Positions 35,300-46,300 of a DNA stretch of 64,000 bases are shown one piece after another. Location: contig JBLDXI010000015.1 in the NCBI GenBank assembly GCA_047495785.1, forward strand, positions 2,976,001 to 3,040,000, written 5' to 3'. Both the position numbers and the translations under genes were made by a program. The DNA is from Lepidodermella squamata (taxonomy: Eukaryota; Gastrotricha). The first letter of the stretch is position 1; every line of letters begins with the position of its first letter. Below the pieces are notes generated by a model. It was not told the origin of the DNA. It did no database searches and saw only the letters and a list, made by a program, of their open reading frames with translations.

Positions 35300-38053
35300 A
35301 TGGAAAATGATGGTGACATATGTCGTGTTTGTCGATGCGAAGCGACGGCAGAGAAGCCCCTCTTTCACCCATGCGTATGTACCGGCAGCATAAAGTTCAT
35401 ACATCAAGACTGTTTGGTCCAATGGCTGAAATACACCAGAAAAAGCTATTGCGAACTATGTCGTCATCAGTTTAAATTCAGACCGATCTATCGACCAGAT
35501 ACACCCACCATTGTCCCATTACGGGACATCTTCTCAGGGATCGCTCGCTCAGTCGGCCGCTGTTTTCGAACATGGCTCCATTGTTATTTGGTGGCGTTTG
35601 TGTGGCTAGGAATCGTGCCGCTGACGAGTTGCCGCATCTACAACTTTTTCCTCTCACAAGCTCCATCTGCCCTCAGTTCAATGTATAACCTTTTTCGTAT
35701 GGATAATTTTCTTTCTGACGTCATCGAAGGATGCGTAATCGTCACGGCTGTGCTGCTTCTTTTTATCGCGTTAGTTTGGCTGAAAGACCAAGTTCAAAGT
35801 AACGCGCCGGAATGGCTACTGAATGGCGAAAATAATAATGCAGTAAACGGAAATCACGGCAATGATGTTGCCAATAATGGTGATGCAGCCAATGACAACG
35901 GTGATATGACTGATGACGAGGATGTTGAAGATGATGATGACGAGCATGGGTTGGATGAAGAAAACGAAAACGACCCGAATAGGAATCAAGCACCAGCGGC
36001 GCAAGCGGATAATCCGGCTCCGGACCATAACGGTGCCGAATTGAACGGGGATCAACAAGGTGATCAAGGTGCAGCAGCTAACAACAATGCTAATAACAAT
36101 GCAAACAACCAAAATAACAATAATCAAGGTGTTTGGATTTTGGGTGGTGACGAGATGACCTGGGATAGAGTTCTTGGTCTTGATGGCTCTTTTGTGTTTC
36201 TTGAACATGCTTTATGGATCATCACTCTGAATTTGATGTTCATTCTGTTCTTTGCGTTTCTGCCAAGCCATGTCGGTTATCACGTAACAGTTTTGATTGG
36301 ATTGTCGACCGCGTTTACTCAGTCTCAGTTTCAACGACCAATTGAGACTTTCTGGGGCTACATGTGTATTTCTGCTCTACTGTGCTTTCTCTATGTCTTG
36401 TGCCCTTTGTTGCACCTGCGCCGTCAAACAGCACGAGTTATCGGTCAAATGTACTTGATTAGTAAGGTGCTCCTCCTGATTGTCATTGAAATATGCGTGT
36501 TTCCAATCGCCTGTGGCTGGTGGCTGGATGTGTTGACCCTTCGTTTATTCGGGTCCACATTGGTCGAGCGCGTGATGGCGTTTACTCATTCACCGTGGAC
36601 TTCGACCCTAGTTCATTGGACTGTCGGAATGATTTTCGTGTTTTATCTTGCCTCATCGTTTATGTTGCTACGAGAGCTTCTTCGTCCCGGGGTGCTGTGG
36701 TTTTTGAGAAATATCAACGATCCTGAGTTCAATCCGATCGTAGAAATGATTCAGTTCCCCGTCTATCGGCACGTCAGGCGAATTGCTATGTCGATTGTCA
36801 TGTTTGGCTGTCTGTCGACGTTGATCATCGACTGGCCGGTTCGAATGGCGGCAATTGCGATGCCCAATTTGCTGCCATATCGGTTCCCATCGACCCTACC
36901 AGCGTCGTTTCCTCTTCATCTGCTAAGTCAACTGTTTCTGCTTAACCTTGTTTTACCAGCCCTGCTAGATCCCGGTCACACCAGGCTTTGGGCGAAAAGT
37001 ATTCTCAATTTGTGGCTCCATGTTGTTGGCGGGCGAATCCTCGGCCTGCATTCCTACTTGTTCGGCTCGCGACTCCTGGAGGCGAATAACCAGAATAACA
37101 ACGCGAATAATAACAATAATGAAGTCGCGATGGTCGGTCAACTTGCCGAACTGCACCAGCAGATGATCGACGTTCAAATGCGGCGGGATGTCACTGATAG
37201 CGAGCCATTTGAGCGTCCGTCAAATTTCTACTTGCGAGTCACTTTTCTACTAGTTATCGGCGGAATTTCATTGTTTATTACCGGGCTGGCCATGTTCGCG
37301 CTGCCCGTCTTTCTCGGCCGACTTGTGCTGCTACATTTCGGCGGTGTTCACCCGGACCATATTCACGATTTGTACTCTGTTTCAGTCGGGCTGTTTCTTT
37401 TATACGGTTTCGGGCGTATGGTTGAATTTGTTATGAAGCAACTTCAGATTTCATGGGCTGATTTTGTAGCGAAGGCAAAACTCGTATTGTCAACCGGGGC
37501 GAAGATTGGTATCGTATTAGGATTGATCCTCGGGGTCTTGCCCTTAATGCTAGGCGCTTTGGTGGACGTTTACCTGCTAGCGGCTTTCAGAGCCCCGCTT
37601 CTCTCAACCCCAATCGGTGAAAACTTGCATTTGTGGGCGACCGGGTTTGTTCAAATCAAACTTCTCGCTGCGCTGGTTGTTCTCGGGCCGAGAAATCGGG
37701 TTCGCGAGGCGATTGAGGCGGTAGCTGGAATGGGAAATGCGAACATCCAGCTACAACACGTGATAATGGACCTGTTCCTGCCCGTTGCTATGATAGTCGG
37801 TTTCTTACTGTCGGCACCATACGTGATCGTACATTCAATTATTCCGTTACTACACATGCGAATCGATATTGAGGCCATCGTCCAGCGTTCTGTCCACTTT
37901 GTCGTATTAGCGGCGACGCTTCTTGCGTTTCTCATCGTTTTTCAAGTTCGGCAACTGCGAGCGCTGTACGTTCGCATCAAGAACGATAAATACATGGTCG
38001 GCCATCGGTTGATGAATTACGACACGCAAACAAAGCAGTACTTGACTGAATGA
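35300..38053 (+). CDS. MARCHF6: MARCH6/Doa10 ER ubiquitin ligase
   Basis: ER-membrane E3 ligase of the degradation pathway that removes misfolded proteins and sterol-synthesis enzymes. A single exon of 917 residues (human 910). The N-terminal RING-CH finger (residues 8-58) has all ligands: CRVCRCEATAEKPLFHPC, then CTGSIKFIHQDCLVQWL and CELCRH. At least a dozen membrane segments follow. A low-complexity acidic Asn-rich loop lies near residues 175-275, as in human MARCH6, and is followed by TWDRVLGLDGSFVFLEHALW. The C-terminus keeps the conserved NYDTQTKQ-like end. The start at 35300 is the first ATG and places the RING immediately after it. The absence of introns across 2.75 kb is unusual here. 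Confidence 0.96.
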   Translation: MENDGDICRVCRCEATAEKPLFHPCVCTGSIKFIHQDCLVQWLKYTRKSYCELCRHQFKFRPIYRPDTPTIVPLRDIFSGIARSVGRCFRTWLHCYLVAFVWLGIVPLTSCRIYNFFLSQAPSALSSMYNLFRMDNFLSDVIEGCVIVTAVLLLFIALVWLKDQVQSNAPEWLLNGENNNAVNGNHGNDVANNGDAANDNGDMTDDEDVEDDDDEHGLDEENENDPNRNQAPAAQADNPAPDHNGAELNGDQQGDQGAAANNNANNNANNQNNNNQGVWILGGDEMTWDRVLGLDGSFVFLEHALWIITLNLMFILFFAFLPSHVGYHVTVLIGLSTAFTQSQFQRPIETFWGYMCISALLCFLYVLCPLLHLRRQTARVIGQMYLISKVLLLIVIEICVFPIACGWWLDVLTLRLFGSTLVERVMAFTHSPWTSTLVHWTVGMIFVFYLASSFMLLRELLRPGVLWFLRNINDPEFNPIVEMIQFPVYRHVRRIAMSIVMFGCLSTLIIDWPVRMAAIAMPNLLPYRFPSTLPASFPLHLLSQLFLLNLVLPALLDPGHTRLWAKSILNLWLHVVGGRILGLHSYLFGSRLLEANNQNNNANNNNNEVAMVGQLAELHQQMIDVQMRRDVTDSEPFERPSNFYLRVTFLLVIGGISLFITGLAMFALPVFLGRLVLLHFGGVHPDHIHDLYSVSVGLFLLYGFGRMVEFVMKQLQISWADFVAKAKLVLSTGAKIGIVLGLILGVLPLMLGALVDVYLLAAFRAPLLSTPIGENLHLWATGFVQIKLLAALVVLGPRNRVREAIEAVAGMGNANIQLQHVIMDLFLPVAMIVGFLLSAPYVIVHSIIPLLHMRIDIEAIVQRSVHFVVLAATLLAFLIVFQVRQLRALYVRIKNDKYMVGHRLMNYDTQTKQYLTE

Positions 38054-38253
38054 ACGATATAAATTAATATCATACGTGCTACTTGTACGCCGTTCTTGTA
38101 TTTTTGTCTATAAATTACTTCATTAATAACAACAATTAAAAGAGTGAAGCAAAATTTCGAAATTAATAACATTTTCTGATTTTTTTAGTCATTGTTATAA
38201 GTAATAATTTTCGCGAGGAATAGCAAAGTTTGAAAACTCGATTTTGTAAAGAA

Positions 38254-38984
38254 ATGGCCTGTGGTGTTACGTTGAAGAGGCACCAGGACTGCCTGGACCC
38301 GTCGGCCAACTCGCTGGGTCCGCTGCACGCTTCGCCAAAACGCCAGCGATTAGTTGCTCACAAACGCTCGCCAACCTCTTCTCTTCACAACTCGCCATGT
38401 GCCTCTTCGTCTCGTGATATGGGTAGCGGCGAAATAAGTAAGCTTGATTATTTATTTTTCGTTTAATTCAATTTCTGTATACATAGCCGAAGATCTTATC
38501 GACGCAGTTGCATACGAAGCCAAACGCCTCATTCATAGCAGCAGTCCTCGAACCTCGGGTGAAATGCAGGTCTCGCAGCCTCAATCTCGTCAGCCTCCAG
38601 TCGCTAGTGAAAATAGCGAACTGAACGATTTTGTGAAGTCTTTCTTCTTCCAGGGTGGCTGTAAGTCGAAATTTTTGAATTATTAAGGTGGAATTTTTAC
38701 AAATTTAATTTTTTTAGTCTCCGGTGCCGACGATGATAGGCCGGTGTTCAATATGAAGCAGGTTGTTTGGATCTGTGCAAAAATCCTAAAACAACGAGAA
38801 GACCATATTCGCGCTGAATACGACAAAGTTCTAGAAAGCAAACTTCAAGAACAGTACGAAACTTTCATTCGATGGACGCAGGACGAGCTGCATCGAAAGT
38901 TCCGCGAAGGAACTCCGTCATGTAAGTATTTCCACGTTAATTAAAATTATTTTAAATAATATTTTTCATTTAGATGTATCTTGA
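38254..38984 (+). CDS. AKIRIN: Akirin nuclear protein
   Basis: Small nuclear factor linking transcription factors to chromatin remodelers, with roles in innate immunity and muscle. Exons 38254-38437, 38487-38660, 38718-38921 and a tiny last exon 38974-38984 join in frame to 190 residues. The N-terminus MACGVTLKRHQD and the nuclear localisation signal SPKRQR are typical. The C-terminal half (VVWICAKILKQREDHIRAEY, LQEQYETFIRWTQDELHRKF) is the conserved helical part. The final 11 nt complete the universal akirin ending, giving ...GTPSYVS. The start used is the ATG that begins MACG. Intron 2 carries TTAAGGTGGA. The 3' UTR appears to run to the AATAAA at 40112. Confidence 0.93.
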
Positions 38985-40321
38985 ATAATGAAACAATGTC
39001 TATCGGGAGAGGCTTTCGATTTTCATTTTTCATCGCCATAAACTTGAAAAAAGCAGAAAACAATGCTACATGGTGGACTGTATGGTAGACTGCATTGCGT
39101 TATTCACTATTTCTTTCCTTTTTTCTTTTCTTTTGTAAATGAAGATAATGATGAGACGTTTTGTGTATTTCGTGCAAATTGTTATTGAAGATATCTGCGT
39201 AAACTAACGCTTCATTATTATCCAGTTTGTGTAATATGGAATGTGAAACTGGTCGATGATCATTGAAGAATAGCACATAAACTGTACATGAAAATGTTGA
39301 TTGCGAAAATTTATGCATCAATCAGTCATAAAAACCAAAATGCCTCATCGCAGTTCATTATTCTATTGTCACATTTATTAATCACACGCGTATTACTGTC
39401 TATGTTATCTATACTATCCTACTATCAAACTTGTTATTCTGTTTCGAATCGAGAATATTGTTCTGATTTTTTCTCTGGTACATAAAAAGGACAACACACA
39501 ACAGAAATTATCTACTGCCAAGGCAAGCAAGTATTTTCAAGTAGATCGAAGTGGAAATTTTCGTGTGCTCTCAACTTTTTGTGATAAGTCCTCCTTAATG
39601 TTAGAGGCAGCCGAAAAGTCACTAGTAGCGGTTTTTAATAGCGGATTGCTGTGTCGGTAGCTAATTATGATTGTTGTCATATTTTTTCTCTTCCGTCGAG
39701 CGTTCTTGAATTCCCGAAATCTTCCTCGAAAATCGGTTACATGTGAAAAATTATCGTAGATTTGTAGTAGTATTATAATTTTCCACCCCTTGCTTACTGG
39801 ACAAAACTTGATTGATCTGGTTCAACTATAATATATCAACCCACCTGTTAGATGAAATTCCTGCTCTCTTTTTTTGTTGCACGTGAGGTGGAAGCGCCTG
39901 CCTAGTTTAAGCCATGTTCCTGTGTGTACAAAGTGTATCAATCAAACTTGTTGTTGCTACATGTGTCAAATTCCCGTTTGGGAATGAGAATTTATCACAC
40001 TCTACAATATTATTGCGTTGCTTATAATGCCATTATTATAACTATTATTGCGTTCTGATATGATATCTATATTATGTATTATAACACTAATAATAACTAA
40101 CAAGCCGGGTGAATAAAACTGACAGGCAAGCATTAATTCTGATTTGTTTCCCAATTTTTCTAGATGGTTTATCGATTTTTAAGCTGGATCCTGATGACTT
40201 GATGTTGTAATAATTGGTATGAGAAGAAATTCTGGTGGTGGTGTTGAATTTTCACACAATATTCCTTTAACTCGGTGTTGGTGTTGCTTTATTAGGGTGG
40301 CGAGAATTATTTTATTCTGAA
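38985..40321. other. Akirin 3' UTR and PSAT upstream region
   Basis: About 1.3 kb, AT-rich, mostly the probable akirin 3' UTR, ending with an AATAAA at 40112. The 200 bp after it, before the PSAT start, include an AG acceptor-like site near 40163. Confidence 0.5.
40112..40117 (+). terminator. Poly(A) signal, probably of akirin
   Basis: AATAAA 205 bp before the PSAT start on the same strand. Confidence 0.5.
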
Positions 40322-43300
40322 ATGCATAAAAGCACCAGTAAGGTAAATTTTGCGGCCGGTCCGGCCACCCTGCCGTTTGAGGTGACGGAACAAATTCACG
40401 CGGCGTTGAAAAATTTCGATCACACCGGGTTGAGCATCATGGAAATCAGCCATCGCTCGAAAGAATTTCTAGCTCTTGTCAAAGAGTGCGAAGAGCGTCT
40501 GCGCGATCTCTTGTTAGTCCGAAATTTTTCGTGGAAAAGCAGCCTTAAAACTTTATTTTTGACAGCTCTGTTCCTGCCGATTACTCAGTTTTAATGATGC
40601 AAGGTGGTGGTACGGGTCAGTTCGCAGCTGTCCCAATGAATATGGCCGCGTTTAAGGACGAAATTGGTGATTACATGGTGACCGGTTATTGGTCGAAAGC
40701 TGCGTACGACGAGGGTGCCAAATTCATGAACGTCGTTAAAAGTTTCCCGGATACTAAAAACTTTTCGAGTATAATTTGAATTTTTTTATTTGAATTTTTT
40801 TAAGGCGGAATTTTTTTTAGCTATTGCTGACCCGTCGACGTGGAAATTCACCCCGAACGCTAAGTTTGCGCTTTATTGCGATAACGAAACTGTGCATGGT
40901 ATCGAATTCCCGAAGCTGAGTGCCGATGTCACTTCATCGCCTATTTCGGCTGCGCTGGCTTCGATCCAAGCACCTCTTATCGCGGACATGTCCTCCAACT
41001 TGGGCTCGCGAAGCTTCGACGTTAGCAAGGTAATTGATGTTAAATTTTGTTTATTCATACCTTGTAACTTTGGACCAAACCGTCGATTTTTTCCGTCGTT
41101 GAAAATCGAAAATTCTGAAATTTTTGACAAAGGTGGAAAATGTTATTCCTGATTTTTTGAGCAATTCTGCCTGATTTTTGTCAAATCGGCGGTTCATTTT
41201 AATAAGCTAAGAAACCAGTAAGCGAAACAGACCTGTAGTTGGATGGATCGGACGATTTACCGTTTTGTTTGAACATTTGCCCGTTACCGTGTCGAAGAAA
41301 TCTGATCATCATTGAGGCAACGAGAGAACGAGAGATTGGAAAAGTTAAACCATAAGCTAGTTTTCGGGTGATTATGGCCGGTAATTATCCGGACCACCCG
41401 AGGCTTTTCAACCGAACTCGGCAAACTCAACGATTCCTAAGAACATGTTAGCCAAACTGTGTACGATATTGTCAAAGAATGAGTAGGTTATCCTGATTTG
41501 ACGCCTGTTTTCGGCGCAGTTTTCGTTCGCGTGTTGGCAGCATGCGCAGGCGGCGGCGGGATGGTGGGAGGGGGGGGGGGGACTTGTTGTTCGCCGCCCC
41601 TCGCAACTCGGCATTCGTGATACTTAGAAGCGGAATAGCAGATTCGTTTAATTCGCTGAATCTTGTGGCAGCGAGATCCGCCACAACTCCGGCGCTCGCT
41701 CGCACACCCAAAAACAAAAATGAACAAGTAAGTCACGCATCTATTTAATCTCATCAGCCCTCGTCAGCGCATTCATTTCAGTGTTGATTTGGCGCCATTT
41801 TTGGCGCAGTTTTCGCCCGCGTGTTGGCAGCGGGCGCAGGCGGCGGCGGGATCGGTACGATGGCGGTTTGGGGATTGGGGGGAACTTGTTGTTCGCCGCC
41901 CCTCGCACCAGCTCCAGCTTGCTCCGGCTCTTGCTCCTCGTCGCCGTCATCGTCGTTAACGTCGCGATGCTGACCGCCGGTTGTGGTCGTGTCTGCGGCC
42001 GCATTCGAGACACTAAGCAGAGGGATGGCAGACTCACTGAGTTGGCTAAATCTCGTAGCGGTGAGGTTCGCAACCGCTCCAGCGCTTGCTCGCACGCCCT
42101 CGGCCACGATCTTGACCAAATCGGCACGAAGGGCGGCCGCGCGAGCCTTGCGTGCGAAACACCACCTTGCCAGCCGGATGACCTGGCCGGCAAAGGTGAT
42201 GGCAGTGAAAAATAGCGCGGCGTACACCTATCCTAGTCGGTCAGTACGTCTACTCCGAGACCAACCGTAACCTGTGAGCAAAAACGAGTTGTATTATTTG
42301 TAAGCAAATCGTGCGCAATCAAACGAAGGAACTTATGTTTTTCTGTTTCTTATGAACCTGAAGTCGGAAATAAGTAGTGACTTAGACGTAGTGGTTGTCA
42401 GCGGCAGAATAAGTACATAGCTAAAATGTCGCGAACGGTGAAACCTCGCACCAAAAAGTTGAAAAAGTAATTGAACGGAATAGAATCCATTATCGGCAAT
42501 ACAACACCGGCGTGTATGATAAACTCTGGGTTGTAAAGGTGTTCTTCGAACATGTTGGAATTCCAGTTGCTGAAATTCATAGTGCGGTTGTCATCTGCAA
42601 CCAATAGAAACAAATATTAATGTGTATTTAGTGCACATTTCTGGATGTTTTCCTTCGTCGGCGGAATGCAATCGGACATCGAGGATTTTAATCACTTGAG
42701 ATTTTTATGAAATTGGGTCATGTAAAAATGCGTTAAGTCCGCAACGTACAGAGAAGTTGGACTGGAACGATTTTCATCCCTCTTGCTGCCTGGGCTAGGT
42801 GGGACCTCATTTATTGTCACGTCTTCAACGAAGCGCTGATATTATAGCCAACAGCTAGTTGCACAAATTTGGAATGCCGCTGTGAGGGAGCATGAAGTGC
42901 CTGCAGTAGCTATGACTGCACCTTTCGATGTCATGCCGTTAGACGTGGATACAGATTCCTGAAGTACTTGGTCGTTGCCGATCTTCCAGTTCCACCTCAA
43001 CAAGCAGCCGACTTGCTTTTGCCACGTCTGGGCAATACGTTACAGCCTCTTCACTCGTCAGTGTTTGAACGGCTTGTGTTTTTATCGCACTCATGAGCTT
43101 ATTCTGTCGAAGCGCTATTGACGTGGGTCGCAATTCATCTGCTGATTTTAGCTGATTTTAGAGAATGCGGGTGAACGGAATTGAATTCGGCATTTTGGAT
43201 TTCGGATTTATTGTAAAACCGTAAAAATGACTATTCTTCCCCAGCTTGAAATTGATCAGAAACCTATTTCATGAGCTAGAAATAGAAAGTAACTCAACAA

Positions 43301-46300
43301 TTAAGGTAGATGCGAAGGCAAAAATCCTTTATTCGAAAAAACTATGGACCAAATAGCACATTTTTGGTGCCTAAAGCTCATTTTTCGGCCGATAATTTTT
43401 AGATTTTAATATTTTTCTCTTAGTTTGGTGCGATTTTCGCGAGTGCGCAAAAGAATCTGGGCATTCCTGGTGTTTGCGTCGCTTTTGTTCGCAACGAATT
43501 CCTTGACAAGGCCCGAGTCGAAACTCCGTCGATTCTGAGCTGGAAAATCACCGCAAAACAGGGCAGCGTTCAAAACACGCCCGTCGTCATTTCCATGTTC
43601 GTCCTTCGCGAAATTCTGCGCTGGATGGCGAGCAAGGGCGGGTTGGACTACTTTGAGGACTTGAGCCGTAAGAAGGCGGCAATGATCTACGACGCGGTCG
43701 ACGCCTCGCAGGGCTACTACATGAGTTGTGTGGCGCCCGAATACCGCAGCCGCATGAACGTTGTCTTCGGACTGTCTGGCGGCGATGCTTTGGAGAAGCA
43801 GTTCCTGTCCAAGGCTGAGCGTGACCATGACCTGGTTCACTTGGGTAAGTCCTACACTCATTACCTCTCACTGGGAATTTTAGCAAAATTTAAGAACAAA
43901 TGAATTGGGCTTGTTAAGAATTCGAAAACGTTTATCCACTTTTTTAAGGTGGACAATTTAGAAAATTCCCAACAAGCTATCCAGGTACCACTTTTCGGAG
44001 TAATTTCAAAAAATGTCAAGCTCATTTAATTTTTCACTCATAAAAAGGCACAGGGCGTGTGAAGGGGGTAGTGCTGATATCCTCCTTAATTGAACAAAAT
44101 GTCTTCGATTTCGCTATAAATTCACCTTTTCCAATTACCGATTACTATTGTGCTGCTTGAATCATATTATGCCTTTCAAAGCTTTTCCCTATTTCGCAAT
44201 CATCCTTAGTACCTGCTGCACCTAATTTAAATTTCTGGCCATATTCTTCATGTCTTTTGGCAGCTGGGGTGTGTTCAAAAAGTCTCAGAGCTTCAGAACG
44301 CTGTTCTTTCAGAATTACTCGATAATTGCGTTTTTTAATGTTCAGAGCGATTATTCGCATTGTTTAGTTTCAGAGGAAAGGGACACAGATGCTCTTGATT
44401 ACGCTTTCAGGCGATTTTTTAATGCTCAGAACGTTCAGTGAGGGACAAGCATTGTTCGAAGTTTCAGGCTGCTCGAGCAGTCTGAAACTTTCCCTGATTA
44501 CTCACGTGCGTCGTGATTAGTCACAATGGTTCGATATGAATTTTATTTTTATCAATTTTTTGACGGCAAAGCGTTTATACGTCTGCAAAGTGGGAAAATT
44601 ATTCGGAAACCTTGCGGAACACCTTGGCACGCCTCTACGGCACATTTCTACTTCACAGCTATTAAAAATTGATCAATTTTCAAGTTTGAATAAATGAATT
44701 TCTTTAATTAATCAATGCAAAAAATAGCACATGAAACGCCGAATGGTACCACTTCTTCCTTTCCCCTTTCTCAGGAAAACACATAAGGCTCAGGTCAATT
44801 TTTTATTTTTATTTTCCAAAAATTGAAAATTAAATTAAAAAATTAAATTAAAAATTTTGGGCGGCATCACACATTTTCAATTTCACAACTGCTAATTTTC
44901 GAAGCCTTCCCAAAAATCTTTCAAAAATACCTTTACTTTTATCGGGAGGGTGATAGCTGCAGCTTTCAATTTAAAATCAAGAGTCGTTTGATGAACGATT
45001 CCCAAAAATTCATTCAGATCGAGACCGATTCCAAACTTTCTCGCAGCATGTATAATTTATGCCGATAAAATCGCGGCGAGACTGTGGAGGTCTAGATTCT
45101 AGATTGTTCTCTGTCGTCGTAAACCGATAAAACGGGTTGGAAATCACTCGACAATCCGATAGGTCGCTTTGATTTGCTTTTTGGAAGGAAATTATTACAA
45201 AAATGTTCCCAAAAAATCAAAATTGAAGAGAGACTGTTGGGCGCAAATTCCTAACAATTTTCCCACAATTTATTGCAATATTTAAAAAAATTTCCCGAGG
45301 TGAATAAGCTTTCCGCGTTAGACTGCGATAAAAAGAAATAAAAGTTAAAGTTTCGTTGAAACACTATTGCGCAATGAGTGAACAACGCCTGTAATTAAGA
45401 ATGTACATTCAGTGGCGCTGAGACTTTTTGAACACACCCCTGGAGCTGAAAATTCAAGGACGATAAATTGAAGTAATATGAAATCATCGGAACATTAAAT
45501 ACTATTATCGTGCTAGTTTTGTCTTAAACCATCGGAACCATCGGAATATTTATTTTACCCATTGAAACCAATTAATTCATCGGAATAACACATTTATTCA
45601 TCGGAAAAACACATTTTCTCATCGGAAACACAGTGATACGTTATTCTACGTTGCGGCTGTTGCCACGGCCTCGACGACTTGAGGATTCGTCAACCGAAAT
45701 AGATGTAGCCACAAGTCCGCGACTGCGGCCTCGCCTCGGCTCAATACTAGCAACAACAGTGGCCGGTTCATTAGATTGAGAAGAAGCAGGTTCCTCCGAC
45801 TGAACTCGAGCAATAGCAGCACCGCCCCTACCCCGCTTGCCACGAGTAGCTACAACTCTGCCATATCGCCAGGTGACCAGGTCAATGTACCCTTTCTCGG
45901 ACAATCTTTGGCGTCAGATTTCTTCCTGCAACATGTATAGTAACAGGTAATCTTATGCTTGGATCGCTTTGTGGAGTCTATCCAAACGTCACCCTTATAC
46001 CGGACCCTGATGTAGTCTTTGACCTTTTCGAAGGACCAACCAGGTGGCAGAGTTTCGAAGGTGTCGAACTCGAATGGCTTCTCCTGTACAACAAAGTCCT
46101 GGTCGTCTGGCACGATGTCAGGGTCGTCATCTTCGTCGAAAGTAGGCTCATCACGGGAAATTTCTTCATAATGGTCTTCTTGTTCATCAAATACAGCCTC
46201 ATCGTCAGATGCATAAAACTGTTGGAGAAACTCCATAATTGAAAAAGCTACTCGGTTAAAAATCGAGGAATGATTCTAATAGGGTTTTCAATTTTTAAGG

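Noticed and set aside
41781-42215. Plus-strand open frame of 144 codons in PSAT intron 3
   Set aside because: Antisense of the better-supported nested ORF; its conservation between the two copies is explained by the minus-strand frame.
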